The notes: generated from the letters alone by a model not told the origin. Numbered from the stretch's first letter, positions 12,594-20,405 are shown. The stretch: 52,983 bases of DNA from an uncultured Pelagibacteraceae bacterium (GCA_902532645.1 CACAIU010000004.1:1-52983), one strand, 5' to 3'. Made by a program: numbers and translations.

Positions 12594-13502
12594 TTAAATT
12601 TTTTTCAAAAAATTATTTAAGTTTTGTGGCTTTAGTTTTATCCAACTGATCATGTTACCTCTAGCCCAAGTACTTTGTCTTTTGGCGTATTGTCTAGTTT
12701 TTATGGCTATTTTATCTCTAGTATCATTCAAATTTTTTTGTTTTTTTAAATATTCTTTAATTTCGTTAACTCCTATGGCCTTGTTGGCAATTTTATCTTT
12801 TCTAACCCTTAGCTTTATGAAATCTTTTACTTCTTTTATTGCTCCATTTTCTATCATCTCCCGTGTTCTTACATTGATACGCTCTATTAATTCATGTCTA
12901 GGAAAATCAATATAAACTTTAAAAAAGTCATCTTCCATGAAGTTTGGTTTTGTATTTTTGACCCATTCAGTTAAAGATTTTTTTGTAAACTTTTTAACTT
13001 CATAAGCTCTGATGGATCTTTGAGTGTCTGTAGGGTTTATTTTTCCTATTGAGGATGGATCTAATTTTAATAGTTTTTCATAAAACTTCTTTTGTCCAAG
13101 TTTTTTTTGCAAATCTCTAATTTGATTTCTTAATTTAAATGAAATATTTGGTATTTTAACTAAACCATCTGTTAAAGCTTTAAAGTATAAACCTGTCCCT
13201 CCAACAAGAATTGGAGTTTTTTTTCTTTTTTGAACTTCCTTAATTTTTTTAATTACTAGCTTAAGCCAATCACCTGTGGAGAAGTTTTTTTTTACATTAT
13301 GAAAACCATATAAGTGATGTTTTATTTTCTGATATCTTTTTGGATCTGGTCTAGCTGACAAGATTTTAAGCTCTTTGTATACTTGCATGCTATCTGCATT
13401 AATGATCTCTCCATCGACTTTTTTTGCAACTTTAATTGCAAAACTTGATTTTCCTGATGCTGTAGGTCCAGATATTAATATTATCTTGGATTTTAAATCC
13501 AT
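12594..13502 (-). CDS. miaA: tRNA dimethylallyltransferase
   Basis: MiaA adds a dimethylallyl group to A37 of tRNAs that read UNN codons, using DMAPP from the isoprenoid pathway. The 302-residue protein has the P-loop GPTASGKSS (about 12-20), the substrate motif NADSMQVYKEL (about 35-45), VGGTGLYFKAL, and DTQRSIRAYEV near residue 158. The C-terminus is lysine-rich. The stop of degP is 2 nt upstream, so miaA is probably in the hflK-hflC-DUF2065-degP transcript. Nothing is missing relative to the family. Confidence 0.97.
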   Translation of the reverse strand: MDLKSKIILISGPTASGKSSFAIKVAKKVDGEIINADSMQVYKELKILSARPDPKRYQKIKHHLYGFHNVKKNFSTGDWLKLVIKKIKEVQKRKKTPILVGGTGLYFKALTDGLVKIPNISFKLRNQIRDLQKKLGQKKFYEKLLKLDPSSIGKINPTDTQRSIRAYEVKKFTKKSLTEWVKNTKPNFMEDDFFKVYIDFPRHELIERINVRTREMIENGAIKEVKDFIKLRVRKDKIANKAIGVNEIKEYLKKQKNLNDTRDKIAIKTRQYAKRQSTWARGNMISWIKLKPQNLNNFLKKI

Positions 13503-13504
13503 TG

Positions 13505-14920
13505 TTAGTCTAGCTTAACACCAATGTATCGTCTTTGATTTTGATTATTATAGATTGCGAGTAGAACTGTCTTTTGATTTGAATTTAAAACTTCCTTAAT
13601 AATATTTCTTAAGTCATCTGCTGATCTGATTTTTTTCTTCTGAGCTTCAACAATAATACTATTTAGCTCTATTGAATTTGCTACAGGGCTATTGTTAGCA
13701 ATTTTTGTTATCACAAGTCCTGTTGTCTGATTTGGTAAATTTCTATTTTTGATATCTTCTTTAGCCAATGGTCTTACTGCAATTCTTAAACTTTGAATTA
13801 TTTCTTCATTATTTTGTTTTTGAGTTTCTGGATTTTTACTTATTTTAAAATCATCTGAAGTTTCTAATCTTCCTAAGACAACATTTTTGATGATCTCTTT
13901 TTTATCTCTCCAAATTTTAACTTCAACTTTTTTTCCAACTTCTGTTCGTGCAACGATAGCTGGAAGTTCTTTCATTTGGTTTATTTTTTCGCCATTAAAT
14001 TCTAAAATAATATCACCAGATTGTATTCCTGCTTTTTCTGATGGACTATTTTCTGCAACACTAGCAACTAATGCTCCTCGTGCTTTATCTAATTTTTCAA
14101 CTTCAGCAATTTCTTTTGTTACATCTTGAATTCTAACACCTAACCAACCTCTCTTTGTTTCACCAAATTCGATTAATTGTTTAATTACAATTTGAGCACT
14201 GTTTGATGGTATGGAAAATCCAATACCAATAGAACCATTACGTCCAAGAATTGCTGTATTTATTCCAATCACATTTCCCTCCATATCAAATAATGGACCA
14301 CCTGAATTTCCAGAGTTGATAGATGCATCTGTCTGAATAAAATCTTCATATCGTGATAAACCAATTGATCTATTTCTAGCTGAAATAATTCCAGCAGTCA
14401 CGGTTCCACCTAAGCCAAATGGATTCCCAATTGCCAAAACCCAATCCCCAATTCTTGCTTTATCAGAGTCACCAAATGCTACTGGAATAAACTTTTCTTC
14501 TGTTTCTAATTGCAAAACAGCAATGTCCATTAGAGGGTCAGCGCCCAGAACCTTAGCTTTAAATTCTTGGTCACCATTTACCCTAACTATAATGTCGTCA
14601 GCATCTTGGATAACATGATTATTCGTTACCACAATTCCTTTCTCATCAATTATAAATCCAGAACCTAAAGCAGCTGATTGTCTTTCTTGGGGTGTTCCAA
14701 ATTCCTTAAACATATCCTCAAAAGGAGACCCCGGAGGAAATTGAAAAGGAAAAGGATTAGAATTTGTTGTGATAGTGGTTGTTGTAGAAATATTTACCAC
14801 AGAAGGCATTAATTTTTCAGCAAGATCTGCAAATGAAGCAGGAACTGGTTTAGAATTCACATTTAATGAAAAAGTAAATGAAATAACTAGCGTTAAGAAT
14901 ATAAGTTTAATCTTATTCAT
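13505..14920 (-). CDS. degP: DegP/HtrA-family periplasmic serine protease
   Basis: The 471-residue exported protease has a signal peptide (MNKIKLIFLTLVISFTFSLN). The trypsin-like domain has the full triad His102 (VVTNNHVI), Asp132 (LMDIAVL) and Ser206 (NSGNSGGPL). Two PDZ domains follow (about 262-345 and 375-470), the first with RGWLGVRIQDV. It is a quality-control protease and chaperone of the periplasm. Its place after hflC and DUF2065 is typical of proteobacteria and gathers membrane and periplasmic proteolysis in one operon. Whether it should be called DegP, DegQ or MucD cannot be settled from sequence alone. Confidence 0.95.
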   Translation of the reverse strand: MNKIKLIFLTLVISFTFSLNVNSKPVPASFADLAEKLMPSVVNISTTTTITTNSNPFPFQFPPGSPFEDMFKEFGTPQERQSAALGSGFIIDEKGIVVTNNHVIQDADDIIVRVNGDQEFKAKVLGADPLMDIAVLQLETEEKFIPVAFGDSDKARIGDWVLAIGNPFGLGGTVTAGIISARNRSIGLSRYEDFIQTDASINSGNSGGPLFDMEGNVIGINTAILGRNGSIGIGFSIPSNSAQIVIKQLIEFGETKRGWLGVRIQDVTKEIAEVEKLDKARGALVASVAENSPSEKAGIQSGDIILEFNGEKINQMKELPAIVARTEVGKKVEVKIWRDKKEIIKNVVLGRLETSDDFKISKNPETQKQNNEEIIQSLRIAVRPLAKEDIKNRNLPNQTTGLVITKIANNSPVANSIELNSIIVEAQKKKIRSADDLRNIIKEVLNSNQKTVLLAIYNNQNQRRYIGVKLD

Positions 14921-14921
14921 A

Positions 14922-15107
14922 TTAACTCTTAATATAATAAATAATTATAAAACCTATTAGTGCAAAAATAAGTCCGCCTGATCTAAGCTGACTATCTTTA
15001 ACAAGTTCTAATTTTTTCAACATACTTTTCATTTTTGCTGGAAATAAGGCGTACAAAATTCCTTCAATAAATAAAAAAAGACCAAAAGCTATAACTAGCT
15101 CACGCAT
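14922..15107 (-). CDS. Small membrane protein, DUF2065 (YjeT) family
   Basis: This 61-residue protein is two hydrophobic helices (about 3-22 and 41-60) joined by the charged loop FPAKMKSMLKKLELVKDSQLR. That is the pattern of DUF2065/YjeT, which is regularly found beside hflC. It lies 7 nt after hflC and 1 nt before degP, in the same direction, so it is clearly a real small gene and not noise. Its function is unknown; the context suggests a link to the HflKC/FtsH membrane complex or to envelope proteolysis, which is inference. Confidence 0.85.
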   Translation of the reverse strand: MRELVIAFGLFLFIEGILYALFPAKMKSMLKKLELVKDSQLRSGGLIFALIGFIIIYYIKS

Positions 15108-15114
15108 TTAAGAA

Positions 15115-15987
15115 TTATTGTTGGATTTCAGGTTTTATATTTCCAAAAAATTTAAAAAATTCACTATCGGGTGATAAAATTAATGAAGTTTCGCCACCAA
15201 TAAGAGCTTTTTCATATGCCTGCATAGCTCTATAGAAAGCAAAAAATTCTGGATCTTTACCAAAAGCGTCAGCAAATATTTTATTTCTTTCTCCATCACC
15301 TTCCCCTTTCATGATCTCAGACTGTTTTTGAGCATCTGCCAAGATTACTGTAACCTCTTTATCAGCAGTTGATGTAATAGTGACAGCCATCTCAGCACCT
15401 TTTGCTCTAAATTCTTTTGCTTCTCTCTCCCTTTCAGTTTGCATTCTTCTGTAAATTGCATCACTGTTTGCTTGGGGTAGATCTGCTCTTTTAATTCTAA
15501 CATCAACAATATTAATTCCAAAGTTTTGTGCTTCGTTATTAACACCTTCTTTAATTAGAGCCATTTGCTTAGATCTATCTTTAGATAATAATGTTTGTAA
15601 CTCCTCTTGACCTAATACATTTCTTATTCTTGAATTTATAATTGTCGATAATCTTGATCTTGCAACTCTTTCATTTCCAACTGAAATATAAAACTTCAGT
15701 GGATCAACGATTTGAAATCTTGCGAATGCATCTACAATCAAACGCTTCTGATCCGATGCAATAACCTCTTCTGGTGGAGCATCTAAGTTTAAAATTCTTT
15801 TATCTAAATAAACAACGTTTTGAATAAAAGGAATTTTAAAATTTAATCCTGGCTTCATTATAATTCTTTTTGGATCACCAAATTGAAGAATAATTGCTTG
15901 GTTAACTTCCTTAACTATAATTACTGATAAAAAAGCTACAACACCTATTGCAACCAGTACTCCTGCTAAAATTTTTCCAGCTTTCAT
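15115..15987 (-). CDS. hflC: HflC, SPFH-domain partner of FtsH
   Basis: The 290-residue protein has one N-terminal membrane helix (about 6-27) and an SPFH/band-7 domain (VKEVNQAIILQFGDPKRIIMKPGLNFKIPF region starting at about 26). A charged coiled-coil follows (YRRMQTEREREAKEFRAKGAE, about 182-202), then a C-terminal segment with the usual YRAMQAYEKAL. HflC pairs with HflK in a large cage around the FtsH protease and restrains its action on membrane proteins. The gene follows hflK by 1 nt. ftsH itself lies in this window at 41686-43593 on the same strand but in another operon. Confidence 0.96.
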   Translation of the reverse strand: MKAGKILAGVLVAIGVVAFLSVIIVKEVNQAIILQFGDPKRIIMKPGLNFKIPFIQNVVYLDKRILNLDAPPEEVIASDQKRLIVDAFARFQIVDPLKFYISVGNERVARSRLSTIINSRIRNVLGQEELQTLLSKDRSKQMALIKEGVNNEAQNFGINIVDVRIKRADLPQANSDAIYRRMQTEREREAKEFRAKGAEMAVTITSTADKEVTVILADAQKQSEIMKGEGDGERNKIFADAFGKDPEFFAFYRAMQAYEKALIGGETSLILSPDSEFFKFFGNIKPEIQQ

Positions 15988-15988
15988 T

Positions 15989-17089
15989 TTAATTTGTCGC
16001 TTTCTTTTTTAACTCAGGCAATGGTAAGTATGGAACTACTCCTGAACCTGCATTTTTTTCTATAATTACTTTATCTATATCTGCTAAAACTTTTTCCATA
16101 GTTTCTAAATACATTCTCTCTTGAGTAACTGCTTTTGAGTTTTTATACTCATTATAAATTGCTATAAATCTGCTTGCCTCACCTTCAGCTTTTGCAACAA
16201 CTTCTTTTTTATACGCTTCTGCTGCTTGTAAAATTTTTTGCGCTTCCCCTCGTGCTCTTGGAATAACATCATTAGCATAGGCTTCAGCTTCATTTTTAGA
16301 TCTTTCCATATCTGCCCTTGCAGCCTGTACGTCTCTAAATGCATCAATTACTTGATCTGGTGGGTCAGCTTTTTGAGTTTGAACTTGTGTAATTTGAATT
16401 CCACTTTCGTAATCGTCTAAAATACTCTGGATTATATTTTGTGTCTCAACCTCAATTTTAGACCTACCCTCTGTTAAAATTGGTTGAATATCACTCTTCG
16501 CTATCACTTCTCTCATTGCAGTTTCAGCAGCTGCTTTAACTGTGCCTTCTGGGTCTTGAATTTTAAATAAAAAATTCCCTGCATCTTTAATTACCCAGAA
16601 TACTGAAAAATCTATATTAACAATATTTTCATCTCCGGTTAACATTAAGCTTTCCTGTGGAACATCAGCAACACCACCACCTGTAGAAAAACCACTGTCT
16701 CTTTCAGATCTAAATCCTATATCCATTCTATTAACTTTAGTTACCTTTGGAGTTTGCACTGTTTCAACAGGAAACGGTATGTGATAGTTCAAACCAGGCT
16801 GTGTAGTTTTTACAAACTTACCAAATCTTAGTACAACGCCTTGCTCATCGGGTAATACTCTATAAAGACCACTTGCTAACCATACAAAAACTAAAACCAA
16901 TAAAATTAGACTTATTGATTTTCCTCCTGAAGTTTTTCCACCAGGTAAAAATCTTTTAATTTTATCTTGAAGATCTCTAATTAATTCGTCAACGTTTGGT
17001 GGTGTCGGACCTCTACCTGATCCATTACCACTGCCACCTCCACCAGGAGGTGAACCCCAAGGACTTTGGCCTTTATAATCGTCTGACAT
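15989..17089 (-). CDS. hflK: HflK, SPFH-domain partner of FtsH
   Basis: The 366-residue protein starts with the glycine-rich tail typical of HflK (QSPWGSPPGGGGSGNG) and has a membrane helix at about 60-80. The SPFH domain follows (RVLPDEQGVVLRFGKF onward), then a helical region with ERSKNEAEAYANDVIPRARGEA. It forms the HflKC complex that surrounds FtsH. The ATG is exactly adjacent to an ATG on the opposite strand at 17090. The promoter must therefore lie inside or just before the divergent mrp gene. Confidence 0.96.
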   Translation of the reverse strand: MSDDYKGQSPWGSPPGGGGSGNGSGRGPTPPNVDELIRDLQDKIKRFLPGGKTSGGKSISLILLVLVFVWLASGLYRVLPDEQGVVLRFGKFVKTTQPGLNYHIPFPVETVQTPKVTKVNRMDIGFRSERDSGFSTGGGVADVPQESLMLTGDENIVNIDFSVFWVIKDAGNFLFKIQDPEGTVKAAAETAMREVIAKSDIQPILTEGRSKIEVETQNIIQSILDDYESGIQITQVQTQKADPPDQVIDAFRDVQAARADMERSKNEAEAYANDVIPRARGEAQKILQAAEAYKKEVVAKAEGEASRFIAIYNEYKNSKAVTQERMYLETMEKVLADIDKVIIEKNAGSGVVPYLPLPELKKKATN

Positions 17090-17140
17090 ATGTCAACTTA
17101 TATAGTGTCTTTATTGCAAAAAACAAGTAATGATACTTTT

Positions 17141-17965
17141 ATGAATGATAAAAAACCTGAACTTAGTGCCGCAATGAAAAGTAAGCTAGAGCCCAAAAAA
17201 TTCACTAAAAATCCTATTCTTGGAACTAAGTTTACAATTGCAATCTCTAGTGCAAAAGGTGGCGTTGGTAAATCTACATTTGCAACGAATCTTGCTTTAG
17301 CTTTAAAAAAAATTGGATGCAAAGTTGGTCTTTTAGATGCAGATATTTATGGTCCGTCAATTCCTAAAATGTTTGATATTAATGAAAAACCAAAAAGTGA
17401 TGGCCAAAAATTAGATCCAATAAGTAAATATGGTATTCAATGTATGTCGATTGGTTTTTTAGCTGATCAACAAACTCCAATGATATGGCGTGGTCCTATG
17501 GTTACTAGTGCAATTAAAACTTTTACTCAGAAAGTAAATTGGAAAGATTTGGATTTTATCATAGTGGATATGCCTCCAGGAACTGGTGATACTCAACTTA
17601 CTTTTTCTCAAGAAATAAAAATGGATGGTGCAATAATCGTGAGCACGCCTCAAGAAGTAGCTCTTTTAGACGTTAAAAGAGGAATTAAAATGTTTGATAA
17701 GCTTGGAGTTAAAATTTTGGGTTTAGTTGATAACATGAGTTTTTTCATTGGAGACGATGGAAAAAAATATAAAATTTTTGGAGAAGGTGGGGTTAAGAAA
17801 ACTGCAGAAGAATTCCAAAAAGAATTTTTAGGTGAAATTCCAATTAATCCAGAAGTTGGTAAAACTGGTGATGAAGGAAAGCCAATTGTAGAAACTAGCC
17901 CTGAGCATGAAATTTCTAAAATATATTTAAATTTTGCTGAAAAAATTAAATCAACTTATCTTTAA
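17141..17965 (+). CDS. mrp: Mrp/ApbC-type P-loop ATPase, iron-sulfur carrier
   Basis: Mrp/ApbC proteins carry and transfer Fe-S clusters and use ATP. The deviant Walker [12 protein letters not shown], switch motifs [14 protein letters not shown] and [13 protein letters not shown], and the region after NMSFF are all present. Two features differ from the longest family members. There is no N-terminal MIP18 (DUF59) domain, since only about 35 residues precede the P-loop. The CxxC pair that usually follows NMS(Y/F)F is replaced by IGDDGKK. The start is taken at 17141 (MNDKKPELS) rather than the in-frame ATG at 17090, because 17090 abuts the hflK start. The 3' end overlaps the convergent thyX by 20 nt. 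Confidence 0.9.
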   Translation: MNDKKPELSAAMKSKLEPKKFTKNPILGTKFTIAISSAKGGVGKSTFATNLALALKKIGCKVGLLDADIYGPSIPKMFDINEKPKSDGQKLDPISKYGIQCMSIGFLADQQTPMIWRGPMVTSAIKTFTQKVNWKDLDFIIVDMPPGTGDTQLTFSQEIKMDGAIIVSTPQEVALLDVKRGIKMFDKLGVKILGLVDNMSFFIGDDGKKYKIFGEGGVKKTAEEFQKEFLGEIPINPEVGKTGDEGKPIVETSPEHEISKIYLNFAEKIKSTYL

Positions 17966-18893
17966 GATCAAAAGCAGTCATTAATTCATTCCATTCTCTT
18001 TTGGACAGTCCAGAACTTTCAACATCAACATTTTCACCCTTGATAAGTTTTTGAATAATTAATTTTCCTTTTGCAGAAACCTCAGTACCACCAACTCTAT
18101 AATCCATAAAAGCATCATAAGTTATAGGAACCCATTTTTTTACAGTTTCCAGCATTATGTCGGCATAAATTCTAATTTCATATTGAGCATGACTATCAGC
18201 TCTTAATCTTAAAAAATTCATTAAGTTTAATAAATCAGTTTTCCAATACCATTGGGTATAGGTATTAAGTGTTAAATTCATTCTTGCGAGTTCTCTTGCT
18301 AAACCTTTTTTATTTTCATCAATAGTTGATCCATCAAATCTTTCATTAAGCATAGTCTCGTAATTATCATAAGTTCTTTCTGCATCACTTTTTAAAAGTT
18401 CTAAAACTTCCTCTGCCTGTTTTCCTTCTAAGACATCTCCTCTACCCTGTCTGTTACTAGTTGATTGAGCAGCTAAATTTTCTTGTGATGGCAAATAAAA
18501 TTCTTTATCTAAAATTGAATATCTAGCAGAATATTCATTAACATTTGCAGTTCTATGTCTAATCCATTGTCTTGCAATAAATATTGGAAGCTTAACATGA
18601 TATTTAATTTCACACATTTCGAATGGGGTGCTGTGCCAATGCCTCATCAAATATTTTATTAAACCTTTATCAGTTGAAACTTGTTTGGTGCCTTTTCCGT
18701 ACGATACTCTAGCTGATTGAACTATGGATGTGTCATCACCCATATAATCAACAACCCTTACAAAACCATGATCTAAAGCCGGAATTGCTTCATACAGGAT
18801 TTTTTCAAGCTCAGGAGCAGTAACTCTTTTTGTTTGATTGCTTTGAGATTGTTGATTTTTTATTTCATTTTGTTGTTCTTTAGTTAATTTCAT
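17946..18893 (-). CDS. thyX: FAD-dependent thymidylate synthase ThyX
   Basis: ThyX makes dTMP from dUMP using FAD and methylenetetrahydrofolate. The signature [13 protein letters not shown] (RHR then S-x-R, about 112-124) is intact, as is the C-terminal [17 protein letters not shown] region. The start is set at 18893 ([15 protein letters not shown]), giving 315 residues. The open frame runs on to 19016, but those extra codons are antisense to the tmRNA acceptor piece and are not plausible protein. Use of ThyX instead of ThyA is common in alphaproteobacteria with small genomes. The gene converges on mrp with a 20-nt overlap and diverges from ssrA. Confidence 0.95.
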   Translation of the reverse strand: MKLTKEQQNEIKNQQSQSNQTKRVTAPELEKILYEAIPALDHGFVRVVDYMGDDTSIVQSARVSYGKGTKQVSTDKGLIKYLMRHWHSTPFEMCEIKYHVKLPIFIARQWIRHRTANVNEYSARYSILDKEFYLPSQENLAAQSTSNRQGRGDVLEGKQAEEVLELLKSDAERTYDNYETMLNERFDGSTIDENKKGLARELARMNLTLNTYTQWYWKTDLLNLMNFLRLRADSHAQYEIRIYADIMLETVKKWVPITYDAFMDYRVGGTEVSAKGKLIIQKLIKGENVDVESSGLSKREWNELMTAFDLKDKLI

Positions 18894-18901
18894 GATTGTT
18901 A

Positions 18902-18929
18902 TTGAATCTGTTGCAATTACTTTTATATT
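18902..18929 (+). promoter_or_regulatory. Possible ssrA promoter
   Basis: TTGAAT (18902-18907) and TATATT (18924-18929), 16 bases apart, would start transcription near 18936. That is about 50 bases before the T-arm stem of the tmRNA acceptor piece, a sensible size for this RNA piece. The same stretch must also hold the divergent thyX promoter. Motif match only. Confidence 0.4.
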
Positions 18930-18935
18930 AATAAT

Positions 18936-19196
18936 GTTGGTTTTCCAACTACGACGATAAACGAATTTCGTAATAACCATTGCGGACGTGGGGGCAGTAC
19001 CCACCACCTCCACCATTTCAACTTATGGGGGTGAACTAGATTCGACGGGTGACTAAAGGCTATTCTTTCGTTCGGGATTGTTCCACCGTAACGGGCTAAT
19101 TTATAATTGCTAACGAAAGTTACGCACTTGCTGCCTAATTAACTTGGTTAATTAAGCAAACGGGGTCTGGGGCACCTGGCAACAGAACGCCCCTTT
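18936..19196 (+). ncRNA. ssrA: tmRNA, two-piece circularly permuted (alphaproteobacterial type)
   Basis: The acceptor piece comes first: T-stem GTGGG/CCCAC around the loop GGCAGTA (18988-19004), the acceptor strand CACCTCC (19005-19011), then an encoded ACCA (19012-19015). After an 11-nt spacer the coding piece starts with GGGGGTG (19027-19033), which pairs with CACCTCC, and continues GAACTAGATTCGACGGG. The tag reading frame at 19109-19138 reads GCT AAC GAA AGT TAC GCA CTT GCT GCC TAA, that is ANESYALAA-stop, to which the charged alanine is added. The piece ends in a GGGGC...GCCCC helix (19169-19193). tmRNA rescues stalled ribosomes and tags their products. The 5' end is estimated from the promoter-like motif; the 3' end from the last helix. 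Confidence 0.93.
19181..19193 (+). repeat. Direct repeat, left copy (ssrA 3' end)
   Basis: AACAGAACGCCCC forms the final strand of the last tmRNA helix and is followed by TTTAATTT. It matches 20393-20405 exactly. The stop codon of the lyase gene (19195-19197) lies immediately beside it, just as the ppdK stop lies immediately beside the right copy. Confidence 0.7.
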
Positions 19197-20154
19197 AATT
19201 TAAATATTTATCCAAAGTTTTTTTATCTGAGACAACAATAAAATCATCAAAATGGATAGATTGATCGGGGTATTCAATTCCAATTCGTTTTCCCGAGTCT
19301 CTATAAATACCTATTCTTATATAACTTCCAGTATAACGTCCTTTCCAATCATAAGTGATACCCTCATAATCAAATATTAATTTGTTATCTTTAAAAATTT
19401 TTACAAAACCATCATCATCCTTTGTATTATAGATTCCAATTTTATACGTGCTCCATTCACCTAATTTAGCAACTTTAAATGATTTGTTCGGTGTGAGTAT
19501 AAAATTATTTTTTATTTTTTTTTCACCTCTATTTTTTTCTTGAAATACAAACCAATTTAACTCTTTTTTTTTGAACTTCGCTCTTATACCGTGAATATCA
19601 CTTTCCTTTTGACTCCAAGATTTACCTGCACTTCCTCCGGTATCTCCTCCTAAATCTAATACATTTCCATTTTCATAAAACCTTATTCCTAAAAGAGGAC
19701 TCCTTTTCATAGGATCATGCTGGTTTTTGAATTGAAAAAATAACACTCTGTCATCTATATGAGTAAAATCTTTAGGAAGTCTTGTTTTAAAACCAATCCA
19801 TATTTCTTTATTTAAAGTTCTTTTTTGCTTTGTCTGAAATTCTGCTCTTTCTGTTTCTTTTCCTTTTTTTTTATAAGGATCATTATTCCATCCATGTTTA
19901 ACTGTAACTTCAAGATACTTATTGCCATCAAAATCTTTTTTAATTTTAAATGGTTTTAAACCAGCGCCCTTATCGTTGATTGTTAATTTTTTTAACTTTA
20001 ATTTTCCTTCTTTTTGTTTTTCAAAGTCCTCAAAGAAATTCCATGGCGACTTTACCTTTTTATCTACATAATCTGGAACAGGCACCTTTTCCCAACCATA
20101 GGCAGTAATTGAAAATGATAAAATTAAAAAAATTATTAATAAAATTATTCTCAT
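19195..20154 (-). CDS. Exported polysaccharide-lyase-like protein
   Basis: The 319-residue protein begins with a signal peptide (MRIILLIIFLILSFSITAYG). The mature part looks like the heparin-lyase-I-like jelly-roll family (Polysacc_lyase, Pfam PF14099-type): FEDFEKQ at the start, TERAEFQTKQ in a beta-strand early on, VLFFQFKNQHDP, a long loop with FILTPNKSFK, and the closing IHFDDFIVVSDKK. The start at 20154 is chosen because the in-frame upstream ATG at 20196 falls in a perfect inverted repeat and would spoil the signal peptide. The nearest neighbours are unrelated (ssrA, ppdK). The substrate is unknown and catalytic residues cannot be assigned with certainty. It could also be a non-catalytic lectin-like protein of the same fold. 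Confidence 0.65.
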   Translation of the reverse strand: MRIILLIIFLILSFSITAYGWEKVPVPDYVDKKVKSPWNFFEDFEKQKEGKLKLKKLTINDKGAGLKPFKIKKDFDGNKYLEVTVKHGWNNDPYKKKGKETERAEFQTKQKRTLNKEIWIGFKTRLPKDFTHIDDRVLFFQFKNQHDPMKRSPLLGIRFYENGNVLDLGGDTGGSAGKSWSQKESDIHGIRAKFKKKELNWFVFQEKNRGEKKIKNNFILTPNKSFKVAKLGEWSTYKIGIYNTKDDDGFVKIFKDNKLIFDYEGITYDWKGRYTGSYIRIGIYRDSGKRIGIEYPDQSIHFDDFIVVSDKKTLDKYLN

Positions 20155-20173
20155 TATGAAAGAATATAAGAAT

Positions 20174-20213
20174 TTTATTAAAACAAATAAATACATTTAT
20201 TTGTTTTAATAAA
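20174..20213. repeat. Perfect 19-bp inverted repeat before the lyase gene
   Basis: TTTATTAAAACAAATAAAT (20174-20192) and ATTTATTTGTTTTAATAAA (20195-20213) are exact reverse complements with a 2-nt spacer AC. The structure begins 20 bp upstream of the lyase ATG at 20154. It could end transcripts entering from ppdK, be an operator, or be a trace of the element's ends. It is much longer than the other A/T palindromes in the window. Confidence 0.75.
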
Positions 20214-20392
20214 TTGAAATATTAATTTTAGTACAATTTCAGGTTCTTGGGTACGATAAGAGAATAATTGCCCCCGATTTCAATGAAGTTTCAAAACAAG
20301 GTTTGGGACAAAAATTAAAACTTTCAATGAAGTCCTCAATGAAGTCTTTCAAAAAAGTGTTATTTTCTGTTATAAAATGGTTTAAGGCGTAA
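20214..20392. other. Noncoding stretch with three copies of CAATGAAGT
   Basis: About 180 bp without a credible reading frame on either strand. The 9-mer CAATGAAGT occurs at 20281-20289, 20325-20333 and 20337-20345, the first two preceded by TTT. The stretch also holds a locally less AT-rich part (GGTTCTTGGGTACG to GCCCCCGA, about 20242-20277). A GGCGT/ACGCC hairpin spans its right end into the repeat copy (about 20385-20403). It may be the leader of the lyase gene, a small RNA, or a remnant of a longer element. I do not recognise it. Confidence 0.5.
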
Positions 20393-20405
20393 AACAGAAC
20401 GCCCC
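20393..20405 (+). repeat. Direct repeat, right copy of the ssrA 3' end
   Basis: AACAGAACGCCCC again, followed by CTATTTAATTT, next to the ppdK stop codon (20410-20412). Allowing a 3-base gap, 21 of 24 positions match the left copy at 19181. No other part of tmRNA is recognisable before this copy. Confidence 0.7.

Larger units (their letters stand above)
19181..20405. mobile_element. Putative small insertion at the ssrA 3' end carrying a lyase gene
   Basis: The last 13 bases of ssrA (AACAGAACGCCCC) recur exactly at 20393-20405, and both copies are followed by TTTAATTT (the second after 3 extra bases). Between them lie one predicted secreted lyase gene, a perfect 19-bp inverted repeat and 180 bp of noncoding DNA. 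A tmRNA 3' end repeated at the far side of an insert is the classic footprint of site-specific integration (attL/attR). No integrase or transposase is present, so this would be a minimal or decayed element. Removing it would leave ssrA abutting the 3' end of ppdK. Inference from structure only. Confidence 0.4.

Noticed and set aside
18894..19016. Extended N-terminus of ThyX (open frame to 19016)
   Set aside because: These codons are antisense to the tmRNA acceptor piece, whose T-arm and acceptor stem are clearly structured. Homologous ThyX sequence starts after the ATG at 18893.
20214..20392. CRISPR-like repeats (three CAATGAAGT copies)
   Set aside because: The repeat is only 9 bases, the spacing is irregular (44 and 12 bases) and there are no cas genes.
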